From Sphaerolaimus hirsutus (Eukaryota > Nematoda > Chromadorea > Monhysterida > Sphaerolaimidae), in contig OZ038456.1 in the NCBI GenBank assembly GCA_964036195.1, positions 2,976,001-3,040,000 on the forward strand: DNA of 64,000 nt. Direction: 5' to 3'. The translations under genes and the position numbers were made by a program. Positions within the stretch are counted from its first letter, which is position 1, and every line of letters begins with the position of its first letter. Positions 32,641 through 43,700 of this stretch are shown piece after piece. The notes below the pieces were generated by a model. The model ran no database searches. It saw only the letters and a list, made by a program, of their open reading frames with translations, and was not told where the DNA came from.

Positions 32641-33273
32641 TTTTCAATTCACTTTGTCAGGATCGGTTCAGGATTGGCCCAACAGAAAGTTGATTTGGGT
32701 AATGCAGTGACGTCATTTATATGCACACTATTATCTCACATATTTACATACTTGTATTAAAAACATAGTTGACTCACTAGATAACATTTTAGAATACTGT
32801 CACGAATCTTCAAAAGTTACATCTAATTATTATTATTAGCTTCAAAAGTTATATTTACATTAACTCGATCCATAATGGTTGCATACCTACAGTTTCATAT
32901 TTATTCTGTAATTTAATGTGTGATTATTCGGTAATTTTGTGTAATTATGAATTCAAACACGATCAGCCTAGTCTATACAGAAAGCCAGTCAAAAAATACC
33001 CACACAGACTTCAAACGTATAAAATCGACTTAGAGCGACCAGGGGGCAGTCCCAAACTCTGAAGGTGTCAAATGTCGTGTAAAATGTCAATCAAAACAAA
33101 ATGATTTTATAACTGAACATTGCATGACAATTGACACTTTACTTTACATTTGTCCTGACAATTGACATTTTGCATGACATTTGACACTTTACTTTACAGT
33201 ATCAGGGATTGGCACCAGACGACAAACATACTCGCAACTAAAACTCCAGCCCAAAAACTACACACAAATCAAC
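32641..33273. other. Intergenic stretch with one introner-like element
   Basis: 33042-33216 is an introner-like hairpin (CAGGGGGCAGTCCCAAACTC to GGGATTGGCACCAG) that is outside any gene model I can support. It lies just past the stop of the small membrane protein. The rest is AT-rich. Confidence 0.6.
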
Positions 33274-34063
33274 TCAGTTATGTTTCGAAGGTGGACCTTT
33301 ATACTCGTGCCCCTCGTGCGGCTTGGGCACATACTCATAATCATTGCCCAAAATACGCCAATTGTACCAATTTCTGAGTCTGCGATAAGCCCAAAGCTCC
33401 GCCCTTTCCTCATCTTTGACAAGTGTTGGATTTCGTTGCAACATCAGCCAGGATATGTGGATGCCTGGATGGGGGGGGGGGTAGGTTGTGTGTAAAATCT
33501 GGGTGCAATTCTTAGACCATGTAAAATGTAGAATGTCGTGGAAGGTGTCAAAGGTCGTGTAAAGTGCCCTGCGAAATGGCAAACGAGTTTGCCATTTTAC
33601 ATGACTTTTCACACTTTCCTGATACTTCACATTTTACAGGGTCCGGGAGTACCCCCTGCCGCAATGCTGGTTTACGTGTACCTACACTGGAAAATTAGCG
33701 CCCACTTTTTCACACAGAGAAAAGTGAGTGAAATGCATTGACATTGATTATGTACCTGGATGTCCGGTTTCTTTGAGCTCTCCAGATTTCAAAAAAATCT
33801 CCAAATTTTTTTGAATGTCAGTTTGCTATATTGAGCATAAAGTGCCATGATTATATGAATCTAAGTGACAACCCCCTCCCTCAAAATACAAGATACTCAT
33901 CAGTGTAATAAACATTTGGCACTGGTCCAAATCGAATAAACTCCAAAAAGCGCACCGACGAGCATGCTGGAGCAGATGGCAAAGTCCTTTAGCATTTTCT
34001 TCGCGCGGGCGGACACCATGGCGTCGTGTATGGGCTGACCGATCGGGAAATGAAGGGGAAATG
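33274..34063 (-). CDS. Small unidentified membrane protein, 5' end not found
   Basis: Two exons are supported: 33923-34063 and 33274-33464, joined in phase 1 by a GT-AG intron that contains an introner-like hairpin (33503-33655). The first exon encodes FPIGQPIHDAMVSARAKKML and a hydrophobic stretch (FAICSSMLVGALFGVYSIW), one likely transmembrane helix. The second encodes a charged, aromatic C-terminus (DEERAELWAYRRLRNWYNW, then EGHEYKGPPSKHN and a stop). About 110 residues are visible. One helix plus a W/Y/R-rich tail would suit a small organelle inner-membrane subunit, but I do not recognise a family and do not assign a function. An initiator could be the M in HDAM or lie in a further upstream exon. 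The gene is divergent from the ZDHHC16-like gene, with about 660 bp between them. Confidence 0.5.
33503..33655 (-). mobile_element. Introner-like hairpin in the small membrane-protein gene
   Basis: On the minus strand it reads CAGGGGGTACTCCCGGACCC to GGTCTAAGAATTGCACCCAG. The arms meet at GGCAAACTCGTTTGCC. It is interior to the intron; the acceptor used lies about 40 bp beyond. Confidence 0.75.
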
Positions 34064-34723
34064 CTACAGGAAAAATTTCTAAGGCAGACGATTTCTCGGA
34101 GCGAATTTATTGGAAGATGTGAACCTGGCAGCCGGCCAAAATTGCGAAAACGTTATAAATTGAAAAAATACGCAAAAAATAGCGAAAAATAGGTATATAA
34201 CCTGTATATAGATGAACATAAATATCATGAGGATTATGAAGAAGAAATATGGCAAAAATAGACCACATTTTAGCTATTTTGAGCTAAAATTGTGGAAAAA
34301 TCACGCAAAATACACGACGCAAGCGGTAACTTAGACGTGAGCCACGATACGTGACCCGATCCAATTTTTTGATTACGGTAGAACTTTTGATGCCATCGAC
34401 TGTACAAATCATCATACATAATGCACAAATTCTGTTGGCATTGTAAAAACTCGAATGGATAACTGAAAAGTTCAGTGTATGGTGCTCTTTTTGAGAGTTG
34501 GGTTCTGGCCACTGTATTTAAAAATTAGGTCAAACTCCGCTTTACTTCTTCCATTCGAATACGACTGTGGCTAAGCAATTCGAAAAGAAAATTGAGTGCT
34601 GCGGTTTTGGACCTGTGCCAAAATTTTCTCATCATTCTGGGTGGCAAACCCATTAGCGTTTGACACCAGTTTCAGGTTAACTTCGTTCACGTTTTTGCTC
34701 ACTCGCAGACCACGCAGCTGGGA
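34064..34723. promoter_or_regulatory. Likely shared divergent upstream region
   Basis: This is the only non-repetitive gap between the minus-strand small membrane-protein gene and the plus-strand palmitoyltransferase gene. A C/T-rich TTTTTGCTCACTCGCAG at about 34693-34709 just before the palmitoyltransferase start suggests that a 5' untranslated exon is spliced on here. No TATA or other motif can be assigned. Confidence 0.3.
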
Positions 34724-37700
34724 ATGAGTGTCTCAAATAAGTTTAGCGATGCTATTTTCGATGGATTACGTCACATCATGTGGAAAATTTCACCCCGCTT
34801 GTGCGTGGTCATTGGATCGCTTTTCTATAACACCCATTTGAATTGGAGATATGTTCTGGATACGGCTTTCGGGCCGGTTTTTTGGTTTGTCGACAATTAT
34901 GTGCGCTATTTTGGGCCGGTCGGTTTTACATTTTCGAAAATAATTTGGTAAATTGATGTTTAAAAAAAACTTTAAAAAAATAAAAAACCGCAGGTGTTCA
35001 TCACATTCTTATTCAGTTTGATGGGACTTGTTGTTTCCGTGCTCTACATTATCATTATACCATATGAAGTTTTGACAAAATCGTGGTTTGAAATAGTGTT
35101 TTATATAGTCACTGGCCATTACCTACTCATTAACACTCTGTTTAATTACTCAATGGCATTCAAAGTTGGGCCGGGCTATCCGCCAAAGGTATGCTGGCGC
35201 TGATTTGGCAAGTTGTCAAGTGAATTGGTAAGTTATAAGAAGTGTTGTAAGTGGCGCGTCAAATTGGTGACAAGTAGTGGCGACAAACTGATTGGTCACA
35301 CGTGGGTTCAGTGACAAATTGAATGTCTACTCGACTGTTAGGGCAGTGCACTATTCCGCATGTAAACCCATCCGCATGTTGACCCGAAACGCATTTAATT
35401 ATACCTGGCATGTTGAAAATAGGTAATAAAACACATGTAATATAATAGTTATTTTGAATGTGAAAATCTATAAGAAGTATGAAAATTAGGGAATTTTGGT
35501 GAAAATTAGGGTAACATTGCTCAAAAGCGTTCCAGATAGCTAGATAGCTAGGCAATTTGCGGCTGGGGGGGGTGTTCAGGGGAAAGTAGCCAAAAAAATT
35601 GCGCCAGGGATAGATAGATAGCTGGGCGGTTTGGGGTGGTGTTACCCTTTCTTACCCCTGCAGGCATAATGTGTCTGTAATAGGTCTACATGCGGAATGG
35701 GCTTTGAAGCGGAATGGGCCCTAGCCGACTGTTAGTGGGTAGACTGTTAGTCTACCTGACTTGTCGCTTTAAATCTTCTGTACAGTGTATAACTTCTCTT
35801 GCCACTTGACAACTTGACAAAATGAGCCCCTTTTAATCATCTCTCTCTAATTTTAGTGTTTGAAAATGCCAAAATTACACCAAAACCCTTGCAGACCGGT
35901 CTACTCACTCGCTCTGTAGGCATGTGCAAACGGTGCGTTCAGCCCAAGCCGGCCAGGGCGCACCACTGCTCCGTGTGCAACACATGCGTGCTCATGATGG
36001 ACCACCATTGCCGTGAGTGTTGACTAGGGTTCAAACGTTATATCGTATCGAATATCGAATATCGGATATCGACCGTTTTTTAATATCGAATATCGATATC
36101 GAAAATTTTGAAAAAATATCAAATATCGAATATCGATATCGAAAATTTTGAAAAAATATCGAATATCGATATCGAATATCGACCATTTTTTCGATATATC
36201 GAACCTGTATTGTGTCCCCAAATGTACTTTTCATTTTCATTTTGAGATGTTTATGGTTGCTCTGATGTGCTTATAGTATTGTATTTGATGAGTAAAAGTA
36301 CAGTTTTTTTAATGTCATTGTTGTTGGAGTGCTAAATTTGAAGCCAGAAAACGCTGATATACTTTTTTGCAACATGCCCTTAAGCAATTAGGTTATAAGG
36401 ATGAACTGTAATATCTACCAATTGTCATTTGTCTGATACACATTGATTCATCATGTTGTTTTTCTACATGTTCTACTTTTGAGTGATGTAAAGCTTGTTA
36501 AAATCACTTGTACCATTCACATTTCAGTAAAGAGATGATTAAACATGTGTGCAACCACATGAAAATACAATATGCCACTTGAAATATGCCTTGTTATACC
36601 AAAAGCATATCACAATATCGAATATCGAAAATATCGAATATCGACCATTTTTCAATATCGAATATCGAATATCGATATCGAGGTTCCATATCGTATCGAT
36701 ATCGAATATCGAGTTTCAGAAAAAAATATCGAATATCGAATATCGATATCGAAAATTTTGAAAAAATATCGAATATCGAATATCGATATCGAAAAGTCAT
36801 ATCGTTTGAACCCTAGTGTTGACTGTTTTTTTTGGTGTTTGAGGTGCACATGTTTAGACTTAGACAAGTTTGGTTGAGTTTGGGTTATGTGAAACAAAGT
36901 AAAGTGAACTTAGGCAAAGTTAAACACCATTTTTAAAACGGTAATTAGGTACCTTTTTCATATTGTGATCGGCTGCAATTGTAAAAATCGCAGTGAATAG
37001 TTTTCAAATGCGAAAAATAAAATTTCTCTCAATTTCTTGTACACTTCTGCTGTCGTGAACTGGAAACCAGCGTGCGCGGTAACAGTGGGTAATTTGTCAT
37101 ATTTATATGTTTATCTTTATTTTCAGCTTGGCTGAACAAGTGCGTGGGTCATCGAAACCACCGTTATTTTTTCATGACAATGGTTTTTATGTGTGCCGGC
37201 TGCTTTTTGATCTGTGTGGGCATGTGGCCGTGTCTCAATGACCATTACTGGACCTCGGTTTGTTTTTTATCCAGGGCTGGAAAAAATAATTTTTTCAAAC
37301 GCCTTTTTTTAGAAAAATCAATCTTGAAAATTTATTTAAAAAAACAAAAATCAGATTAAAAAAAAATATCAGTTGAAAAAATCAAGTGCCATCTCTATTG
37401 TTATCCATGCAAAATTATATCTTTGTCAACTTTCCTCGCTTTTCAGACCATCGAGTTGGCGCCGTGGTGCAAACGCATGATGGGTATTTTATTTTATGCA
37501 GAATACCTTTGCCAAATTGAGGAAATCGATGGCGTTATAGTGGGTTGTGAAATGTGTTTTGTCATTTTTACACTATTTTTATAAAAAAACTTACTTAGAA
37601 CTTCTCAGGTGTCTCAATCGGGTAGTTCCGCGCACAATGCAATTGTTTTAGTCTTTTTAATCGCCATGGCCGTCTTTGTTGGTCTGTGTAATTCTGCTTC

Positions 37701-38949
37701 CATTCCTTTTCCAATATTAATTGAATTTTCTTCAATTAATTCAAAAGTTAATTTACCGCAGGAATTGGTGGCTTAGCAGTGTGGCATGCGGCGTTGATAT
37801 CTCGAGGGGAGACTTCTATCGAGGCGCATATCAATAGACACATGCGCGCTGTGGCCAAACGGAAAGGGGAGGTCGGTCAGAACATTTGAACTATACTCGG
37901 CCGACCGCTAAGTATGTGTAAAATCTAATGAATAAAACCATAATTTAATGAATAAAATTTTGTGATAAATTTCGTAATTAATTTTTCCAAAGTAAAAACG
38001 TAATATGTATTATGATGAAAACTGTTAAATTGTTGGTTCATTATTTCAATGGGTTATGGTAGGTTTCAATACTAAGTGTGATGTCCGCCGAATGCAATAA
38101 ATTGTTTACAGGGACGTAGCCAGGACTTTTGAGCGGGGGGGGCGGATTGTATACGTAGCCCGGCGAACGGGGGGGGGGCGGCGGCAATTTTAACCGCTGT
38201 AGTAGGGGAATGGCGCCATGGCGCCACTGGCGTTGGCATTGGCGCCAAAACAGCAGTATACGTCTGTATTTTAAAGGCATATAGAGCGACATGGACACGA
38301 ATTGAGTCCATTTTCAATGGCTTTGATGCCGCGGAGACCGGTCAGCCGAAAATATATGTTGTGAAGGGAAAGTGCGCGCGTGCGCGCAAAATTTTTTCAA
38401 ACTGTCGACAAAATCGTCTTCTGGAAGTCCCATTTCTGGCACATTTTTTAGTCCGGCCCGGGAAGGGGGGGGGGCGGCCGCCTCCCCTGGCTACGTCCTT
38501 GATTGTTTAATACATGAATACATTTTTTTTGTGGCACAGGTTTTTTTTGGGGGGATAGACGGTTATAGAACTTCACATCTTCATAGAATTTCACACTTTC
38601 ACGGTATCACAGCAAAAAAATCTAGAAAATTATTGTCCTCCAGTCGCATCCTACCACCCTACTATTTCGCACCACATGAAATTTATGCCATTTTCAGACC
38701 TACAGCAATCCATACGACTACGGCATAATCGAAAACTGGCGCATATTTTTCGCCATTTCCTCGTCGCAATCTCACGCGCACCCGACAAAACGACAAAAAG
38801 TGACATTTGCCCGACATATTTTACTGCCCTCCACGCATCGGCCATTTGGCGATGGCATTCGTTGGAAAGCTGCCAATTTTCACATGTCTTCTGATGTGGA
38901 AACAAGCGATGCTGAAGGGCGAAATCCTACTCAGGTTCTGGTTGCGTGA
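34724..38949 (+). CDS. ZDHHC16-like: ZDHHC16-like palmitoyltransferase, 8 exons
   Basis: Exons: 34724-34918, 34994-35188, 35895-36012, 37127-37257, 37447-37539, 37609-37681, 37762-37871, 38698-38949. All are GT-AG with matching phases, giving 388 residues. The cysteine-rich domain reads [18 protein letters not shown], with the catalytic DHHC at residues 166-169, followed by [15 protein letters not shown]. Membrane segments lie before it (exon 2, [20 protein letters not shown]) and after it (exon 4, [15 protein letters not shown]; exons 6-7). The family signatures [38 protein letters not shown] and [12 protein letters not shown] match my memory of vertebrate ZDHHC16, and the length is close to its about 377. 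It S-acylates cysteines of proteins at ER/Golgi membranes in the known family. Introns 2, 3 and 7 hold transposons. The start is the first ATG of the exon; an upstream non-coding exon is likely. Confidence 0.92.
35200..35818. mobile_element. Palindromic elements filling intron 2 of the palmitoyltransferase
   Basis: GGCAAGTTGTCAAGTGAATT near the donor is mirrored by CACTTGACAACTTG at about 35806. Inside it is a second TIR pair (ATTCCGCATGTAAACCCATC against GGTCTACATGCGGAATGGGC), which encloses a TAGATAGCTG remnant at about 35525-35650. These are three nested layers without clean duplications. Confidence 0.6.
36025..36815. mobile_element. hAT-type MITE with ATCGATATTCG interior, 8-bp TSD, intron 3
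   Basis: TAGGGTTCAAACG opens it and CGTTTGAACCCTA closes it. GTGTTGAC flanks both sides (36017-36024 and 36816-36823). It inserted 5 bp downstream of the exon 3 donor without breaking the first intron bases. Like 29695-30435, the subterminal parts are TATCGATATTCGATA arrays, but the middle is unrelated. Confidence 0.92.
38109..38501. mobile_element. hAT-type MITE, CAGGGACGTAGCC...GGCTACGTCCTTG, 8-bp TSD, intron 7
   Basis: ATTGTTTA flanks it at 38101-38108 and 38502-38509. It holds a GGCGCCATGGCGCC stretch near 38215 and AGTGCGCGCGTGCGCGCAAA near 38371. It sits in another TIR pair (GGCCGACCGCTAAGTATG at 37898 against GTGATGTCCGCCGAATGC at 38078). Confidence 0.9.
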
Positions 38950-40706
38950 ATGTTGGGTAATTTTTTAGGACTTTTCTTGCCCTGAAGTTTTACTTACTCA
39001 CCTACATCGACGCTCGTCTTAGCCATGTGTGTTGGGTAAAGTGTCAACTTTTTGGGTATTGTCGTTTTCATTTTCAGTATTGTTATTTATTTTAACCTGC
39101 CAGAATTGACCCACACACACTAGTTGACATCAAAATTCGTGTCAACTAAATTAAACTAAATCTTGACATTCGGTTGACACTGATTTCAACTAGTGTGTAT
39201 GGGCCCATCCAGGGACGTATCCAGGCTCAGCCGCCCTCTCCTTAAATTGTACTGACACAGAGACGCAATGGCGTTTTGGCGTAAATAAAAATTGTATAAT
39301 GGTAAAATTATACAAACACATCTAAAATGGGTACTGAAAGTTATATTTTCGGCATTTTTTTGAATGTCCCACCCGGGAACGGGGGGGGGGGGCTGCACCG
39401 CTGGATACATTCTTGGGCGTGCCCATCATTGCACAATCATTGTAAACACCTTCCCGATCAAGTCCGGCCCCCTTTTTTATTTTCACTTCGCACGCCCTAT
39501 CTCCGGTTGTGGGAGGGGTGGAAAGCTAATACTTGTGGGGTATATAGGTGCAATCCCCCACTACCCCTCATGAATAAATGGGGCAGCGGCGACTCATTAT
39601 AGAGGCTGTCACCGTATACGTGAAATTTTTTTGCGGCGTTTTAACTGTCCCGCACAGGTCCAGCCCCCAGTTTATTTCTTACGGTACGGCTTGAAAAAGG
39701 GGCGTCAGACGCCAATAGCGCCACAGGAAAATGGCGCTTAGTGCTAATGACCTTCTCAAATGATGCCAGTGCCATGGTGCCATTCCATCACTAATCTCGA
39801 TGCCTCAATATTTATTCCCTATCCCAAACCTTAAATTTTAAAAGGCTTTTTTCGCATTTATTTTGTGACAAACTTGACCCGCCAGTTTAGGGTGTTTTAT
39901 AGAGGAAGGTTTAAGGTTCCAAGTTGTGTTACAAACTACTTCAAAAATGCTTCCATTAGAAAATTTACTTGGGGTTGATTCAAAATAAAAACTTTTGACA
40001 ATTTTTGTTCCTGTGATGGAGTAATTTTGACATCATAAATTTCACCCCAAGTAAATTTTCTAATGGAGGCGTTTAAGAGGTTAAGTTTTTTTACGCAGCT
40101 TGGAACCGCATACCCCCTCTTAGAAACATCCTAAACCAGCGTGTGAAGTGTGTAAAAAAATAAAAGAAAAAGTGCATTTTTAAATTTTTCTTATCTGCTG
40201 CTTAGGGGGTGAGTATTTGTGGAATGTTTGTGGCTTAGGGCCATGACACTGGCGCAATTTGAGGTAGCCAAGCAGTGCCACGCCATAGCACCTATTTCCT
40301 GTGGCGTTATTGGTGCCTGACCCCCGTAGCGTAAGAAACAAACTGGGGGCCGGAACTGTGCGGGACAGTGAAAACGCCGCAAATTTTTTTCCACATATAC
40401 GGCGACACCCTATATAGTGAGTCGCCGCTGCCCCATTTATTCATGAGGGGTAGTGGGTTGTTGCACCTATACACCCCACAAGTATTAGCTTTCCACCCCT
40501 ACCACAACCAAAGATAGGGCGTGCGAAGTAAAAATAAAAATAGGGGGCCGGACTTGATCGGGAAGGTGTTTACATTCTGATTTAACCACGCCACTATATT
40601 TATTCCGCTGCGCGTTTCATCTCAAAGCGCGTGTGCCGTTGCAGCATAAATTATTTATTTTCAAATCACTCGAATTTATGTGTACATTCGCAAATTAAAT
40701 TCAAAA
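38950..40706. other. Gene-free stretch between convergent genes; MITEs
   Basis: 39110-39206 is a TAGTTGACA MITE (CCACACACACTAGTTGACAT mirrored by TCAACTAGTGTGTATGGGCC). 39207-39415 carries CAGGGACGTATCCAGG and a CCCACCCGGGAACGGGGG block, fragments of the CAGGGACG family. 39443-40572 is a larger TIR element. The palmitoyltransferase stop and the TTLL stop face each other across this region. No exon is seen. Confidence 0.6.
39443..40572. mobile_element. 1.13-kb element with ~250-bp inverted arms, TAAACACCTTCCCG termini
   Basis: TAAACACCTTCCCGATCAAG is mirrored by CTTGATCGGGAAGGTGTTTA. The arms continue through GGGTAGTGGG and CGGCGACTCA for about 250 bp. CATT follows or precedes both ends. Between the arms a second inverted pair (about 39700-39790 against 40230-40320, GCGCCA-rich) encloses AT-rich sequence. 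It shares its terminus with the hairpin at 2330-2644. Confidence 0.75.
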
Positions 40707-43700
40707 TCAATCACCACTATCATTCCAATCGAAGTATCCATTTATAGCCAATTGCAAATATCTCCTATCAGTGCAATTCTGCAACCTGACGAAATGTTTC
40801 TGAGCCAACTCTCGTTTCCTGGTGCTTTTTCCCGGCTCGTAAATGTTGATTTTGCTAGCTTGCTTGGCTAACTGATCTTGGAAAGTGGACAGGGCCATTA
40901 GGAATGTGCCGTCGCTTTTTTGTGGTATTTTGCCCTGTTAGAGTAGGGGGTCAGTTTTGGGCGCTATTTAGACTTCAAGTTCGAATGTAAAAAAATCACA
41001 GCGGGTCGGAAGGACTCCCAAGTAAATAGCAGTGGACAGTCACGGACCCTGTAAAGTATAAAGTAAAATGTCAAACGTCGTGTAAAATGTCAATCGAAAC
41101 CAAAAAAATAAAAGAATTTATTACTGAATTTGCGTGACAATTGCCACTTTGCATAACATTTTGCATGACATTTGACACTTTACACTTTACAGGGTGTGTG
41201 ATTGGCACCTGGTCGAGTTTGTTAATATGGAAAATAGATCGTGCTTGGGGGGTTGCAGACGTCGGGATTTTGCAAGGGTCCGCTATAAAATATCACACAC
41301 TTAGAAAAAGGCATTGACGGTAAAATTAGCGGAAAAATTATACAACTGTCTTATGAATGGTAACCCCCCGTGGTAAACCCTAGTAAATTAAGAGGTGGGC
41401 TTGTTCGTGTAGGCAATGATAAATACCTAACATGTCAGATGTGTAGGTGGTTCGCCACGGTGGCCCCATTAGGGTTCAAACGGGATTGACTTCTCGGGAT
41501 CGGGATCGGGATTCACTTTTTGAGATTTCGGGATCGGGATTGGGGTTTCGGGATCGGGATTGGTATTTTGAGATTTCGGGATTGGCCGGGATTGGGGTCA
41601 CCGGATCGGGATCGGGATTGGCATTTTTTCGGGATCGGGATTGGGGTCTAGGGATAGAGATTTTCGTCACTGTTCTGGCATTCACAGTTGTTCATAAAGG
41701 TCTCAAAACACTGCTGGATGCCAGAAAAGTGACATAAAATGGACGCTGGGCGTTTGTGTTCACATTTTTGCACGCAAAAATGTCATTTTTTTCACTTTTT
41801 TATAATTTCCACTATTTTATCCGGGATCGAGATACCGGACTTGGGAGATTCTCGGGATCGGGATCGGGATTGGTATTTTTGTATTTCGGGATCGGGATCG
41901 GGACTGCTAAATCCCGAAATTTCACGGGATCCGGGATCGGGATCTGGATCCCGTTTGAACCCTAGGCCCCATGTAAATGTTTCCACGCACCTGATAGCCG
42001 AGCCTTCTCAACGTGGCCCCGATGGCTCCCTTGGCCCCGCCCACTTCTATATCATTGTTGCTGTTTTTCAAGTCGGCCATCAGCGTGTCCAAGTAGTGCA
42101 GCGCCAGTGTGTTGTGCTGCTGCGCGCCCAGCATGCTGCCGCTGTTGTAGTGCACTCTGCGCCCGTTTGAATGAGCTTGTGCGTGATTGGCTTGTGGGTG
42201 CGGGCCCACCCCCACACACTAGTTGACATCGCAAAAAATGTCAACTGAATAATTAAAAAAAATTTAAGCAACGTACATAACAGAAACAATGAAAATAAAA
42301 TGTGACGATTTAAAATTAACTACCGTATTTACTCGAATAATTCCCCCGGGGAATTATTTTTTCCTCAGACATTTTTGAGGGGGGAACTTTTCAAGGGGTT
42401 AATTATTGAAGTGGGGGAATTACTATTTCCTCAAAATTTTCAGGTATATTTTCATCACACTACATACACATGTACATACAATTTCCATTAGTAATGCACA
42501 TTCCATTGCATCTTTGCACACCGGATGTGCTGCATCTGTATTCGATGTATCAGTCCAGGCACAGCTTTTTTGCTTGGTTTCATTTCATCGATTGTTTGGA
42601 AAAAATATGTACATTATCTATAATTTCATTGGGGGGGATTATTCAAGTGGGGGAATTATTTTTTCCTCACTCGTCTAGCAGGGGGGAATTATTCGAGTAA
42701 ATACGGTATGCTCCATCACATCGGAAAGTTGAAATCGCACAATTAACCAAAATTGAGTAGAATTTAGTTGACACGAATTTCGTTGTCAACTAGTGTGCGT
42801 GGGCCCTATGTGCTCTGCGAGAACCTTTTGTGGTTCCTGGCAACTGCGCTGCGCTGGCGAGGGATCACCGAGCTGACAAACTTGGTGTAGAATGTTTCCA
42901 ACGCCTTGTAGTCGGGCTCGGTGCACACGATCAAGGGCGTCGTGTCGTCCTGAATTCGGTTTGACGCTGGTCACTTTTTTTCAGTGACAAACAAGTAGCC
43001 GCCTTCAAATTGCCATCCTAAGTTTAGTTAGTTGTAGGGTGCCAAAAAAGATCTTCCCGCCATATGTGTGACAAAAATTCATTTTCCCAATCCGAACCTC
43101 GGGATGGTTTGAATAAGGTAGTGAACGAATGGCGCCATTTGTGGGCGCGAAAGGGGGCTGCGCGCTTATTTTCGCTGGCGCTTTTCCATCACTAGAACAA
43201 TGGCCTTGGCCTTGGGGGGGGGGCAGTCCCAGACCCTGTGAAGTGCCATGTGTCATGTGAAAGACCTTGTAAAATGTAAAATGTCATGTAAAAGACTCTG
43301 TCAATTGTCATGTGTATCTACTTTATTTTATGTTTTCGTATCCAAGACTAAAGTTTGGGCATACGACATGGATACTACACACGAGGGTCTTTTACATGAC
43401 ACATGACATTCTACAGGGTCTTTTACATGCAGGTATTTGTAGATTTGGACCCCCGTGGGGGTTCATATAGATATCAAATCGCTCCTCCGGAGGGATAGAT
43501 AGCTGAAAATTTTTCTGGGGGGGGGTCGCGGGGGTTCAATATATAGGCATAGAAGGGAGGAAAAGAAGAAAAATCGCTAAAAGTAGGTGAAAAATGGGTA
43601 TATAAGGACATATAGTACCAGGGGTATCTTGAATTTTGACCCTCTGAGTGGTTGGATAGATAGCAAATCACTCCTCCGGAGGGATAGATAGCTGAAAAAT

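Noticed and set aside
29600-36900. Ile/Arg/Tyr/Ser-rich proteins in many frames
   Set aside because: They are translations of TATCGATATTCG and GGGATCGGG arrays in hAT-type MITEs.
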